DNA of 64,000 nucleotides from Leadbetterella byssophila DSM 17132 (GTDB lineage: Bacteria > Bacteroidota > Bacteroidia > Cytophagales > Spirosomataceae), in NCBI RefSeq assembly GCF_000166395.1, contig NC_014655.1, positions 2,232,001-2,296,000 on the forward strand, read 5' to 3'. Both the position numbers and the translations under genes were made by a program. Under the pieces are notes generated by a model. That model saw nothing but the letters and a program-made list of their open reading frames with translations, had not been told where the DNA came from and searched no databases. Below, piece after piece: positions 26,789-37,130 of this stretch; within the stretch, counting starts at the first letter, position 1; each line of letters opens with the position of its first letter.

Positions 26789-28244
26789 TGTCATTCGCCT
26801 TACTACCTAAGGTTCTGACCCCACTTCTCTCTTCGTACTCTTCCGGACTTAGATGGAATCCGTCAAACTCAGAGAAACGAGTGTATTTACCTATGAATCG
26901 TAGTTTTACGTTATCTACAGAACCACTTCGGTTCTTTGCGATAATCACCTCTGCTAAACCTTGAGTACTTTCTCCTGTCTCTGTTTCTTCCAGTCCATAG
27001 TATTCCGGACGATACAGGAACATCACCACGTCAGCATCCTGCTCGATGGAGCCGGATTCCCTAAGGTCAGATAGCATAGGACGTTTATCCGGTCGGGACT
27101 CCACTGACCTACTCAACTGCGACAAGGCTATAACAGGTATATTCAATTCCTTAGCTATGGTCTTTAAGGAACGTGATATACTCGCAATCTCCTGCTCTCT
27201 GTTCATACCTGTTTTACCGTTACCAGCCGTCATAAGCTGAAGGTAATCCACAATCAGGAGTTTTATGTTATGGAAGGCTTTTAGTCGTCTGGCTTTGGTT
27301 CTCAGCTCCAATACGGAAAGAGCGGGAGTATCATCTATGTAGATAGGCGAGTTATCTAGATCATTCAAACGGGAGTGTATGGCTTTCCAGTCTTCCGTTT
27401 CTAAGTCTCCCTTTCTCAACTTCTGGGAATCTACCTCTGCCTCCGCGGAGATCAGACGGTACATTACCTGTTGGGAAGACATCTCCAAAGAGAATAAAGC
27501 TACAGGCATCTTATAATCTATAGCCGCATTTCTTAAGGCAGATACTACGAACGCGGTTTTACCCATACCCGGTCTGGCAGCTATGATGATTAATTCCGTA
27601 TTATGCCATCCCCCGGTAATTCTATCCAAGCTCGGGAAACCGGATGGAACACTGGCTATTCCGGCCTCTTGTTCTTCCTTGTTCTTTAGTTCTTGTATAG
27701 TCTTTTGAACTACTAATTGTAAATCAGGAATATTCTTATTCAGGTTACCTTCCTGAATCTCTCTTAAACTTTGCTCCGTAGCATCTAAAAGATTAAAGAC
27801 ATCTGTGGTATCTTCCTGTGCCTTGATCAGCACATCGTCCATGACCCGCATGATGTTCCTTTGGATAGCATATTGCAGAATAATACGTGCATCACGCTCT
27901 ATCTGGGTAGATATTCTTCTAGCCGTTATCTTGGCCAAATAGGCCGGCCCGCCTATGAATTCTAATTCTCCTGTTAACCTTAATTGGTTAGTAACGGTCA
28001 ACAAATCCACCGGTTCTGACTTACCAAAAAGCAATAGAATGGCTTGGTAAATAGCTTCATGTTTATCTGAAATGAAACTATCCGGCTTTAGGATGTCAAT
28101 TACCATGGTCAGGGCATCCTTTTCCCTGATTACCCCACCTAAAACAGCGGCTTCCAACTCCACAATATGGGAGGACTGCTGAAATTCCAATACTTGGTCA
28201 GCATTTCTCCTTTTCTTCTCCGGTAATCTTCTTTTCATACTCAT
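26781..28244 (-). CDS. dnaB: replicative DNA helicase DnaB
   Basis: A 487-residue hexameric helicase that unwinds DNA ahead of the replication fork. The N-terminal domain (about 25-130) is followed by a RecA-like ATPase with Walker A A-A-R-P-G-M-G-K-T near residue 225, Walker B L-L-I-V-D-Y-L-Q-L-M, and the C-terminal D-L-R-E-S-G-S-I-E-Q-D-A-D block. Its ATG overlaps the TamB stop codon by four bases (ATGA), so translation is probably coupled to that gene. There is no intein insertion: the length is that of the plain protein. A second ATG two codons in is possible. Confidence 0.97.
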   Translation of the reverse strand: MSMKRRLPEKKRRNADQVLEFQQSSHIVELEAAVLGGVIREKDALTMVIDILKPDSFISDKHEAIYQAILLLFGKSEPVDLLTVTNQLRLTGELEFIGGPAYLAKITARRISTQIERDARIILQYAIQRNIMRVMDDVLIKAQEDTTDVFNLLDATEQSLREIQEGNLNKNIPDLQLVVQKTIQELKNKEEQEAGIASVPSGFPSLDRITGGWHNTELIIIAARPGMGKTAFVVSALRNAAIDYKMPVALFSLEMSSQQVMYRLISAEAEVDSQKLRKGDLETEDWKAIHSRLNDLDNSPIYIDDTPALSVLELRTKARRLKAFHNIKLLIVDYLQLMTAGNGKTGMNREQEIASISRSLKTIAKELNIPVIALSQLSRSVESRPDKRPMLSDLRESGSIEQDADVVMFLYRPEYYGLEETETGESTQGLAEVIIAKNRSGSVDNVKLRFIGKYTRFSEFDGFHLSPEEYEERSGVRTLGSKANDIT

Positions 28245-31200
28245 TGGTCCGTTCTATCTTGAGATCCCACCCCCAAAGGTATGGTTCTGTTATCCTTTTT
28301 TCTAAAGAATGAATTGAAATTTCGTGAAATGATTAAACTACCTCCTGAAACCACCACGTTACCTTGGGAATAGAATACATAATAGTTTGTAGGAACACTT
28401 CTACTGTAGAGTTTGAATCTATAGGCACCATCGTCTGAGATCAGATATTCCAGTTCTCCACCTACTGATAATTGGCCATATGTACTACTATTCAAACTTA
28501 TACTATTCTCTAGACTATTCACAAATGCACCTTTCCCGCTTAATTTAACGCGATTATTGAGGAATTTATAGGTGAAATCTAGCTGCATATTGTTCAGTAG
28601 ATTTTCTCTAAAATCACCGAAACGAACCCCAAATTCCAGATTAGGATTCAGTTTATTCGCAAGGTTTCCTATTTGGTTAGATAATAAACTACTGATATTA
28701 TCAATGAGGAATTGCTGGGTGATAGCATCCGCCAGGTTATTATCCGGGAACACTTCATTGAATACTAGGATACTGGAAACATTTCTACTTAACAATTGCT
28801 CGTCATTACTCAACCTTTGCTCAAAAGCCAAAATATCAGTTTGTCCGCTGATAGGTATTTGTTTCAAATCAAATTCAATATTGTATTTGATGGTAGGAGT
28901 CAATAACCTATCGGTCAAATACACATTTACAAACACAGGAAAACGAGCAGAGGAATTCGTCATCTGAGGCGAAACTTTATTTAAGGAAATATTCGCCGTG
29001 TACTGAGCGTGAATATCCAAATTCGCTTCAAATGGATCTCCATTAAAGGTGATTTTACTTTTGTCAGAAATGTCAAAGCGCCTTAAGGAGGCCAGGTTTT
29101 GGAAACTAAAGAAATACTTCCCTCCCCTTACATTGTAGGGGCCATTGATAGTAAACTCACCTCTACTGTCATAAAGGACGCTTAGCTTCCCATCACCATA
29201 TAAACTTAAGATATCATTATTCGTACGATCAAAGATGATTTCCCCTTGAGCATCTGGTGTCAATGATAGGTTAACGGCTACTCTGACCCCACCTGTTTTT
29301 AAGGTAGGCTTTTTCACACGAGTACTGGTGCTATCTACATGTATCTGGCGTCTAAGAAAAGGAATACCTTCCTGCTGAGTATCTATCTTAGTATCTCCGT
29401 CAGTGGGGATGGTCACCGCTGTTCCTTCCCTGCTGCTCAGATTACCGGATATGAGTAAATCGTCAAAATCTCCGGACAAAGCAATATCTCCGGTGACATA
29501 AGCGGTACCAAAGAGGTAGTCATTACCAAAAGCCGGAATGTCCATCAGTTTAAAACCGGATCTACCATTGATATCTGCGCGAAGATCTACTCCAAAACCC
29601 GGCACATTTCTGTAAAACACCTTCCCATAGAGTCTGGCAGTGTTACCATTCAGAGCATCTTTAACTTCTACTCCGTCAATAGGCAGTTCGAAACCATTAT
29701 CTGTCAGCAATACATCATCTTCGAAGTAGAGACTAGTTCCGGAAATAGCCACTTTTAAGGACCCGTCTGTGATGTGAATTGCTCCATTAAATAAGGGACG
29801 TTTAGGAGTGCCCTTCACCTTGAATTCTCCATTGGCTCTACCCTGTAGATCTGCAAAAACATCTCCGGTCATTCCTTTGAACATTTGGAGGTCTGCATTT
29901 CGCATAAACCCTTTCATGTTTAATCCTTCGCTAGGCTTGAAATACCCATCCGCCTTGAGGATCTCCTCCATGTTCCGAAAAACATTAGCCTCCAGATTAA
30001 GCCTTTCTTTCTCTTCGTCCCATAAGGCGGTGGTGGTGACTGTACCTATTAAGCTCTTCTTATAATAAAAGTCATTCACATGTAGATTGGAAACGTAAAG
30101 TGGAGATTGGAAATAGTTCTGAACATCAAAATTTCCATTCGCTATACCCTTTAACTCTACATTAATAAAGGGCAATAGGTTTTCAATATTGAACTCATTA
30201 ACCTCAAGTCGTAATACATCTGCAGGATTTGTAGAAAGCTCTCCATTCAAGCTTACAAACTGGTTATTACCCCCTTGCAGCTTTAGGTAATTAAATATGA
30301 CGTTTCTTTTCCTGAACTCAATCTTATTTCTAGGATCGAAATTCCAATCCAGATCGATAAGCCTCACCTTCGTTTGATCCGGTAATAAACGGACACTAAA
30401 TCCATCCTCAAAGAAGTTTAGGTTTCCCCGAAGGTCTATGGTGGAACCGGAACTTTCTTGGGTAACAAAGGTCCTAAAATCAATGATCTGGGTTCCTTCC
30501 CAGTTACCATTAATCACTAACTCTTCTGTGTGTACATTATTACCTGTCCTCTGCTTGTCAGATTTAACACGGATCTTATTTACTACACCCGGTGCCAGAA
30601 TGTCTTTGCTAGCAACATAATCAAAGACAGTACCATAAAAGAGATTACCCTTTACATCTAGGGTATCTGTATCTCCTGAAATCTTTAGCGTGCTTTCTTT
30701 GCCTGCCTGAAAACTGCCGCTCAAATGCGTTTTAGGTGACACATTTACACCCGGGGCAAAAAAATCAAAGAAGGGTGAAGGCCTATTAAACAGCACATTG
30801 AAACTCGCATTATAGGGGTCCAAATGATATTCTCCGGTCTCCTTTTTTCTTTCATAATAAGCCTCCCTCTCCTCTTCTGAGGTTTGGAAGAATTTAAGAT
30901 GTTCCAAAACAAAATCCGAAACATCTGCACCAAGTCTACTCGGTACAAAATTCCCACGCATGCCAGCATTAAAGAATTCTGATTCTACTTTGAAACTCCT
31001 TTCGTTACCCACTAAATCTGAAAAGAAGTACAAGGAATTCGCCCGGAGGGTTTTTCCATTTTCCCTCAATTCCAAATTTTCAATATTAGCCTCTCCTAGC
31101 CAGTCATCTAACTTATTCCCCTTAAAATCTACATTTAGATCGAAGGTGATTTGGTAGTCCTTATTCGTAAAACCCAGGGTCTTTAGGTTGGCGTATCCTA

Positions 31201-32833
31201 AGCGGCCTTCAATATTAAAGGCATTGACTTCCTGATTAAAATCAATTTTACCTTCTACGTCTGCCAGAATATTTGGGTCATCAATATTGATTTTCCCATC
31301 AAAAAGAGATTCTTTAAGGTTTCCGTCTACTTCAATGTTTTTGTATCTATAATTCCTATAATCTATAGCTGAGACATGCCCATCTAAATGGATATTCGCA
31401 TCTTCTCTGGTTCTTCCCTCTCCATTGATCTTGCCTAAAAAAGTTATCTCATTCAGTTGAGGATTATCAAAGAGTTCTCCAATCTTCACTTGGTTGATTA
31501 ACAGGTGTCCTGAATACTCTAATTGCTCCTTAGCCTTTACATGCACTTCTCCCACTATCTCACCTATACGCGGAGAATAGATCTTTGGTTTAGACTGAAA
31601 CTCATTATAAACTCCGTCAAAGCTTCCGGAAAAATCTAAGCGCTCCAGTTTTTGGATATATTTATGAAAAGTTGGTTCCGAAGTGTATTGGGCCACGTCA
31701 GCAGCCAGTAAAGTAGAAGGTTTTAAAACCCATACATTTCGGGTGGTTTTTAATTCCGGAAGCCCTATAAAGTGTGCGTCCCCCACAATCTTGGATCCCT
31801 TACCAAAGGTAATCTGGGCATCCTTCAGGTGTAAGTCAGCTACGGTTCCATCCAACTTAGAATTCACTTGATAAACCTCCTTAAATTCCTGCATAACGGG
31901 AATAAAGAAACCTATATCCTTGGCATGGAGGATAGTATTCTGGAGGTCTGCATCCATGTGCACCTTATTGAAAAAGTCTCCAAAATCAGAAGGTTTGGAA
32001 TAACTGAAATGTAGCCTTTGCTGAATATGAGAATCATTCAAATGCGCATGAAACTGATCTAATCTTAGGGCCTTTTTGCAATGGAAAAATTTTCCTGTAG
32101 CATTTTTGATCTCTAAACCGCTAAATGAATCCTTGGCTTTAAGGTTATGAGAATACAGTTGGATAGTATCCCTTTTAAAAGAAACGCTCTCTAATCTGGC
32201 ATTCAGGTCTCTGAATTCGAAATTCCCAAAATCAAACGTTCCATCCGTCTTTCGTTTCCCATTCTCCGCCACTATACTGACCATTCCGTCCCGAAGGTTC
32301 AGGTTATCCACCACAAAGGGTTTCACCTGTTTCTTGCCCTTCTTCTCTTTTTTAGTCAACTTATCAATTTCCAAAAGGAAATAGTCAAAGTTCAGCATTC
32401 CCTTCCTATCCCGTATGAAATGGGCTTCCGGCTGGTGCAGAGTGACAAAATCCAAACTATTCCGAAACTGTATAAATGCCGCCGGATTAAAGGTCCAGCC
32501 TTTCAGGGAATCTTTATGTATGGCTTCCTTAAAATTAAATCGCAGTTTAGTACTTAGGTCTACGTACACTTCCCGAACATAGATCATGTTTCGGTCTTGA
32601 TTATCCTTGATGTTAAGATCCTCAAAGACCACCTTATCAAACCAAGTGATTCTTACGTTTGAGACAGAAATGTTATTTCCCATCTTCTCCGTCAACCAGC
32701 TCATGGCTTTCTGGGAGAAACGGGTTTGCACCTCAGGAAGCTGGAGGGAATAAAAAGCTATGAATAGACATAGAAACACCCCTATCAAGGTAAAGGTTAA
32801 GATACGGATCACTATGCCAATGGTACGCTTCAA
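28241..32833 (-). CDS. TamB-like translocation/assembly protein (AsmA/DUF490 superfamily)
   Basis: A very large protein (1530 residues). I place the start at the TTG at 32833-32831, which gives M-K-R-T-I-G followed at once by one transmembrane helix (about 5-28). The longer frame to 33010 would run through the tsaD start and promoter region. The rest is a long series of short amphipathic beta strands, as in bridge-like lipid-transfer proteins of the TamB/YhdP group, ending with a DUF490-like C-terminal region (about 1050-1510). It probably spans the periplasm and helps supply lipids or insert proteins at the outer membrane. It is divergent from tsaD and coupled to dnaB. Confidence 0.87.
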   Translation of the reverse strand: MKRTIGIVIRILTFTLIGVFLCLFIAFYSLQLPEVQTRFSQKAMSWLTEKMGNNISVSNVRITWFDKVVFEDLNIKDNQDRNMIYVREVYVDLSTKLRFNFKEAIHKDSLKGWTFNPAAFIQFRNSLDFVTLHQPEAHFIRDRKGMLNFDYFLLEIDKLTKKEKKGKKQVKPFVVDNLNLRDGMVSIVAENGKRKTDGTFDFGNFEFRDLNARLESVSFKRDTIQLYSHNLKAKDSFSGLEIKNATGKFFHCKKALRLDQFHAHLNDSHIQQRLHFSYSKPSDFGDFFNKVHMDADLQNTILHAKDIGFFIPVMQEFKEVYQVNSKLDGTVADLHLKDAQITFGKGSKIVGDAHFIGLPELKTTRNVWVLKPSTLLAADVAQYTSEPTFHKYIQKLERLDFSGSFDGVYNEFQSKPKIYSPRIGEIVGEVHVKAKEQLEYSGHLLINQVKIGELFDNPQLNEITFLGKINGEGRTREDANIHLDGHVSAIDYRNYRYKNIEVDGNLKESLFDGKINIDDPNILADVEGKIDFNQEVNAFNIEGRLGYANLKTLGFTNKDYQITFDLNVDFKGNKLDDWLGEANIENLELRENGKTLRANSLYFFSDLVGNERSFKVESEFFNAGMRGNFVPSRLGADVSDFVLEHLKFFQTSEEEREAYYERKKETGEYHLDPYNASFNVLFNRPSPFFDFFAPGVNVSPKTHLSGSFQAGKESTLKISGDTDTLDVKGNLFYGTVFDYVASKDILAPGVVNKIRVKSDKQRTGNNVHTEELVINGNWEGTQIIDFRTFVTQESSGSTIDLRGNLNFFEDGFSVRLLPDQTKVRLIDLDWNFDPRNKIEFRKRNVIFNYLKLQGGNNQFVSLNGELSTNPADVLRLEVNEFNIENLLPFINVELKGIANGNFDVQNYFQSPLYVSNLHVNDFYYKKSLIGTVTTTALWDEEKERLNLEANVFRNMEEILKADGYFKPSEGLNMKGFMRNADLQMFKGMTGDVFADLQGRANGEFKVKGTPKRPLFNGAIHITDGSLKVAISGTSLYFEDDVLLTDNGFELPIDGVEVKDALNGNTARLYGKVFYRNVPGFGVDLRADINGRSGFKLMDIPAFGNDYLFGTAYVTGDIALSGDFDDLLISGNLSSREGTAVTIPTDGDTKIDTQQEGIPFLRRQIHVDSTSTRVKKPTLKTGGVRVAVNLSLTPDAQGEIIFDRTNNDILSLYGDGKLSVLYDSRGEFTINGPYNVRGGKYFFSFQNLASLRRFDISDKSKITFNGDPFEANLDIHAQYTANISLNKVSPQMTNSSARFPVFVNVYLTDRLLTPTIKYNIEFDLKQIPISGQTDILAFEQRLSNDEQLLSRNVSSILVFNEVFPDNNLADAITQQFLIDNISSLLSNQIGNLANKLNPNLEFGVRFGDFRENLLNNMQLDFTYKFLNNRVKLSGKGAFVNSLENSISLNSSTYGQLSVGGELEYLISDDGAYRFKLYSRSVPTNYYVFYSQGNVVVSGGSLIISRNFNSFFRKKDNRTIPLGVGSQDRTDQ

Positions 32834-32844
32834 TAGTATTTTAT

Positions 32845-32873
32845 TATTTTTGCAGATGCAATCTGCAAAAATC
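32845..32873. promoter_or_regulatory. inverted repeat with overlapping -7 elements between tamB-like gene and tsaD
   Basis: A perfect 11-bp inverted repeat with a 3-bp centre (32847-32857 and 32861-32871) lies between the divergent genes. The plus strand reads TATTTTTG at 32845-32852, an exact -7 consensus for tsaD; the minus strand reads GATTTTTG at 32873-32866, near-consensus for the tamB-like gene. A good -33 TTG is not found for either, so activity is uncertain. Confidence 0.45.
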
Positions 32874-32900
32874 TTACATTTTACCGATATTAAAAAAATA

Positions 32901-33902
32901 ATGCGCGACGATATTACCCTTTTAGCTATAGAATCCTCTTGTGACGAGACATCCGCCGCGATTATTAAGAACGGAAAAATCTTAAATAACATTGTAGCCT
33001 CACAGCTCATCCACGAAAACTATGGAGGAGTAGTTCCGGAATTAGCCTCGAGAGCTCATCAACAAGATATAGTCCGTGTAGTAAATGAAGCATTAACTGA
33101 AGCCGGGGTATCGGCGACAGATCTTCAAGCCATAGCATTTACCAGAGGTCCGGGACTACTAGGTTCTCTCCTCGTGGGAACCTCTTTCGCTAAAGCCATG
33201 GCTTTAGGCCTAAATATACCTTTGATTGAAGTGAATCACATGCAGGCACACGTGCTTGCACATTTTATTGATGATCCCAAACCCAGTTTCCCTTTCTTGT
33301 GTCTGACTGTGAGTGGGGGGCATACCCAACTCGTCATAGTAAAAAGTCCGCTAGAAATGGAAGTAGTAGGAGAAACAGCTGATGACGCTGTAGGTGAAGC
33401 CTTTGATAAAGCTGCCAAAATGTTAGGTCTGGGATACCCGGGAGGACCAAAGATCGATAAACTGGCTGCTCAAGGTAACCCTGACGCATTCCCTTTCCCT
33501 CTATCTGAAATGCCGGAACTAAAATTCTCTTTTAGCGGCATTAAGACCTCTCTACTGTACTTTATTCGTGATAAAGGCGAGGATTTTGTTAAGGAAAATA
33601 TGGCAGATATCTGTGCATCCTACCAAAGTACCCTGATTAAAATGCTAATCAACAAGCTAAAGAAAGCTGCAAAAATCCATAAGATCAAAGAAATAGCCAT
33701 AGCAGGTGGAGTATCCGCAAACAAAGGCTTAAGAAAAGCATTAGAAGCAGAGGCTGAAAAGCAGAGATGGAAAATATTTATTCCTGATTTCCAATATTGC
33801 ACAGACAATGCGGGTATGATAGCCATGGCCGCTCATTTTCAGTTTATGGCCGGGAACTTTGTTGATCAAAGTGTGAGTCCTATGCCTAGAATGCGTATGT
33901 AA
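32901..33902 (+). CDS. tsaD: tRNA N6-adenosine threonylcarbamoyltransferase TsaD
   Basis: A 333-residue member of the Kae1/TsaD family, which transfers the threonylcarbamoyl group onto A37 of ANN-decoding tRNAs together with TsaB and TsaE. The ATG at 32901 precedes the expected L-A-I-E-S-S-C-D-E-T-S start; upstream in-frame codons are ignored. Metal ligands His113 and His117 are visible in N-H-M-Q-A-H, followed by the S-G-G-H-T-Q loop and the C-terminal D-N-A-G-M-I-A. The protein has normal length. Downstream, PBP1A follows after about 80 bp on the same strand. Confidence 0.97.
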   Translation: MRDDITLLAIESSCDETSAAIIKNGKILNNIVASQLIHENYGGVVPELASRAHQQDIVRVVNEALTEAGVSATDLQAIAFTRGPGLLGSLLVGTSFAKAMALGLNIPLIEVNHMQAHVLAHFIDDPKPSFPFLCLTVSGGHTQLVIVKSPLEMEVVGETADDAVGEAFDKAAKMLGLGYPGGPKIDKLAAQGNPDAFPFPLSEMPELKFSFSGIKTSLLYFIRDKGEDFVKENMADICASYQSTLIKMLINKLKKAAKIHKIKEIAIAGGVSANKGLRKALEAEAEKQRWKIFIPDFQYCTDNAGMIAMAAHFQFMAGNFVDQSVSPMPRMRM

Positions 33903-33981
33903 TATTTTCCAGTTTTGAACAATAAGTTGAGCAGGAAAATCATTTAACTATTACCTTTACTTTAAGAACTAAACCGTTTCA

Positions 33982-36306
33982 ATGAAAGAACTTTTCAGCC
34001 CGGGCAAATACAGAAGTTTGATCAAGCTTTCCTATCTCATTTTCTTTTACGGACTTGGAGCCGCCGCTATCTTCTTTATTGCCCTAAATCTGAATTTGTT
34101 TTGGCTTTTCGGGAAAATGCCATCAGTAGATGATCTGGACAATCCCAAAAGTGAAATAGCTTCTGATATCATTTCTTCTGATGGAAAGATCATAGGTAAA
34201 TTCTTCTTTGAGAATAGAAGCACCATGACTTATGAAGAAATTCCTGATAATTTTAAGGATGCCCTTCTAGCTACGGAGGACGTTCGCTTCGCCATGCACT
34301 CCGGCATAGATGCTAGAAGTATGTTAAGAGTAGTAGGTGGACTGATTACCTTTGATAAAAAAGGAGGGGGTAGTACCATCACTCAGCAGTTGGCTAAAAA
34401 CCTCTTCAAATTACGTAGAGACGAATCTTACGAAGGTATACTCTACAAAGTTCCCGGGGTTAGAACCTTATTGATCAAACTAAAGGAATGGGTTACTGCC
34501 ATCAAATTAGAAAGAAGATACACGAAGCCTGAGATCATGACCATGTATCTGAACACTATTGAGTTCAGTTCCGGTGCTTATGGTTTGAAATCAGCCGCTA
34601 AGACTTATTTTAAGAAGGAACCTTTAGATCTAAAGCCGGAAGAGTCAGCCCTATTAGTGGGCATGATCCAAAACCCTTCACGTTATAATCCCAAGTTCTT
34701 TCCGGAGAATGCCAAACAGAGAAGAGACGTAGTTATCTCTCAGATGGTAAAATTCGGAAAGATCAATCCGGATCAGGGGAAAGAATTGGCAGCCTTGCCT
34801 ATAGTTTTAGATTACCAACCGGAAAGTCACAATTACGGTATAGCCAGATATTTCAGAGAGCATCTTAAGAATGTAATGAAAGCTGAACTTAGGAAGCTAG
34901 GCTATTCAGAGAATGATTTATATACCAAAGGTTTCAAGATCTATACCACCATTGACTCTCGCATGCAGCGTTATGCAGAAGAGGCTATGATGGAGCACAT
35001 GAAGAATTATCAAAGCATCTTTGATAATCATTTCAAAGGAAGGAATCCTTGGTTAAAGCTGATTCCTGGAACATCAAGATATCAAGAATTTCCTGGCTTT
35101 ATAGAGATGGTAGCTAAGGAAACTGGCTATTATCAAGCACTAAAGAAACAGTACGGAGGAGACACGGATAAGATCATGGCAAAGATGAACGAAAAGGTTC
35201 CTATGCGTGTGTTTACTTGGCAGGGCGAAAGAGACACCCTCTTCTCCCACATGGACTCCCTTCGTCACTATAAACGCTTCCTAAACATGGGATTCATGGC
35301 CATGGACCCAAGAAACGGAAATGTAAAAGCATGGGTAGGTGGTATCAACTACAAGTTCTTCAAGTTTGATAACGTGTATCAGGGCGCCAGACAACCGGGC
35401 TCTACCTTTAAGCCTTTCGTCTATGTGACCGCCATAGATAATGGTTTCTCCACCTGTGATCGGGTGAGAGACGAACCTATTACCTTCCATATCCCAGGTA
35501 GCGCCTCATGGACGCCTAAAAACTCTGATGGTAAATACAGTTACCAGGACTTGACCTTACGACAAGCTTTAGGACAGTCCGTCAATACGGTCAGTGCGAA
35601 ACTGATCAAGGAATTCGGTGCGGATAAGGTGATAGAATATGCCAAACTCCTAGGAATAACCACACCTTTGGCTAACTCCCCTTCCTTGAGTTTAGGGGTT
35701 TCTGATGTGAAACTATATGAAATGTTAGGTGGTTATGCCACTTTTGCAAACGGAGGAACCTATACAGAACCTATGGTTTTGGTAAGAATAGAAGACAAAA
35801 ACGGGGAAGTAATCAAAGAATACTACCCTAATCATAAAGAGGTCTTAAGTAAAGAAACTGCTTATAAGATGATCCATTTGATGCGCGGTGCCACCGGTCC
35901 GGGAGGTACTGCCTTAGGTCTATCCAGATATGGCATTTTAGACGGAAATGAAGTAGCCGCGAAAACCGGTACCACTTCTAATTATTCGGATGCATGGTTT
36001 ATAGGTATGACTCAAGACCTTATAGGCGGTGTCTGGGTAGGGGCAGATAACAGAGCCGTACACTTCGAAACCATACAGTACGGTCAAGGAGCCCGCATGG
36101 CCATGCCTGCCTGGGGTATCTTCATGAAGAAGGTGTATGAAGATGCCGGATTAGAATACAAGAAAGGTAAGTTCAATGTTCCTCCTACCATTCGAATAGC
36201 AGGTGATTGTGCAGTTACGGCAGGGGAATCCTTTACCTCACAGGAAATGGTACCTAACCCAGCAACGGGTAATCTGAAACCGGAGGACGACGACGAACAG
36301 CTTTAA
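33982..36306 (+). CDS. class A penicillin-binding protein (PBP1A type)
   Basis: A 774-residue bifunctional peptidoglycan synthase. One N-terminal transmembrane helix (about 18-42) is followed by the GT51 glycosyltransferase domain: catalytic Glu99 in A-T-E-D-V-R-F, then G-G-S-T-I-T-Q-Q-L-A-K-N. The transpeptidase domain has S-T-F-K (Ser474), S-V-N-T, and K-T-G-T (Lys661). It polymerises and cross-links the cell wall in the periplasm. The C-terminus is short and acidic (E-D-D-D-E-Q-L). The stop region overlaps the convergent ParA gene by four bases. Confidence 0.95.
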   Translation: MKELFSPGKYRSLIKLSYLIFFYGLGAAAIFFIALNLNLFWLFGKMPSVDDLDNPKSEIASDIISSDGKIIGKFFFENRSTMTYEEIPDNFKDALLATEDVRFAMHSGIDARSMLRVVGGLITFDKKGGGSTITQQLAKNLFKLRRDESYEGILYKVPGVRTLLIKLKEWVTAIKLERRYTKPEIMTMYLNTIEFSSGAYGLKSAAKTYFKKEPLDLKPEESALLVGMIQNPSRYNPKFFPENAKQRRDVVISQMVKFGKINPDQGKELAALPIVLDYQPESHNYGIARYFREHLKNVMKAELRKLGYSENDLYTKGFKIYTTIDSRMQRYAEEAMMEHMKNYQSIFDNHFKGRNPWLKLIPGTSRYQEFPGFIEMVAKETGYYQALKKQYGGDTDKIMAKMNEKVPMRVFTWQGERDTLFSHMDSLRHYKRFLNMGFMAMDPRNGNVKAWVGGINYKFFKFDNVYQGARQPGSTFKPFVYVTAIDNGFSTCDRVRDEPITFHIPGSASWTPKNSDGKYSYQDLTLRQALGQSVNTVSAKLIKEFGADKVIEYAKLLGITTPLANSPSLSLGVSDVKLYEMLGGYATFANGGTYTEPMVLVRIEDKNGEVIKEYYPNHKEVLSKETAYKMIHLMRGATGPGGTALGLSRYGILDGNEVAAKTGTTSNYSDAWFIGMTQDLIGGVWVGADNRAVHFETIQYGQGARMAMPAWGIFMKKVYEDAGLEYKKGKFNVPPTIRIAGDCAVTAGESFTSQEMVPNPATGNLKPEDDDEQL

Positions 36307-37091
36307 TTAAACTTTCGTTTCCCCAGATTATATTTCTCTAAGAATTCCAAAATGAGCCGGTCATAGGCATCGGCTCCTTTGGAAGGAGATTTGGATAAAA
36401 TAACCGGTACCTGCACCGCAGTGGCATCAATGAACGCAGGATCTCTAGGGATATACGTATCAAAGACTAAATCCCCAAAATTCTCCCTCATCAGTTCTAA
36501 AATCTGAGTGGAAACACGGTTATAGGCGTCATGTAGAGTCAGAAGAATACCTTCCACATAAAGGCTAGGTTTCAGACGCTTTTGAATAATCTTTAAGGTT
36601 CCTAGTATCAATTCCAAACCTTCTATCCCAAAAAACTCACATTGCAAAGGAATGATAATGGAATCAGCAGCCAATAGACTGTTCACAGGAACTATACCCA
36701 AAGAAGGAGGACAGTCGATAATGATAAAATCGTACAAAGGTTTTATAGGCTCCAGCTTCTCTGTCAGTTTGTACTCCCTATCTATGAAGTTTACCATTTC
36801 AATCTCCGCCCCCACCAAGTGTGGAGTGGATGGGATCAAATCCAAATTCCTATAACCCGTAGGGATGATACAATCCTGAATAGGACTTAGGCCTACTAAA
36901 GCCGCGTAAATACTACGATTATCAAATTCTCGCTTTAGGCCGAAAGCTACCGTACAACTGGCCTGGTGGTCAGTATCTATCAAAAGCACTTTATAACCCC
37001 GGGCTGAAAGGCCCGCTGAAAAGTTGACGGCAGTCGTGGTTTTTCCCACACCACCCTTTTGGTTGGATATTGCTATTACTTTAGGAAGCAT
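36303..37091 (-). CDS. ParA/Soj-type ATPase
   Basis: A 262-residue ATPase from the ATG at 37091; the frame continues to a TTG at 37124, but the typical ParA N-terminus (K-V-I-A-I-S-N-Q-K-G-G-V-G-K-T-T-T) begins just after the ATG. It has the deviant Walker A with the signature lysine, then L-I-D-T-D-H-Q-A-S and D-F-I-I-I-D-C-P-P-S-L-G. Such proteins segregate chromosomes or position cell complexes. The classical partner ParB is not adjacent; the upstream gene is a DUF2520 protein, so this may be the chromosomal copy or an orphan ParA. A gap of about 40 bp suggests cotranscription with the upstream genes. Confidence 0.92.
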   Translation of the reverse strand: MLPKVIAISNQKGGVGKTTTAVNFSAGLSARGYKVLLIDTDHQASCTVAFGLKREFDNRSIYAALVGLSPIQDCIIPTGYRNLDLIPSTPHLVGAEIEMVNFIDREYKLTEKLEPIKPLYDFIIIDCPPSLGIVPVNSLLAADSIIIPLQCEFFGIEGLELILGTLKIIQKRLKPSLYVEGILLTLHDAYNRVSTQILELMRENFGDLVFDTYIPRDPAFIDATAVQVPVILSKSPSKGADAYDRLILEFLEKYNLGKRKFN

Positions 37092-37130
37092 CACGAAAGT
37101 CTTTCGAAGTACGAAATTACGCAAAAAGAA

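Noticed and set aside
32760-32900. N-terminal extension of TsaD
   Set aside because: It runs through the divergent promoter region and the start of the TamB-like gene; family members start at the ATG at 32901.
32834-33010. N-terminal extension of the TamB-like protein by 59 residues
   Set aside because: It would overlap the tsaD start and its promoter; the membrane anchor expected at the N-terminus follows the TTG at 32833.
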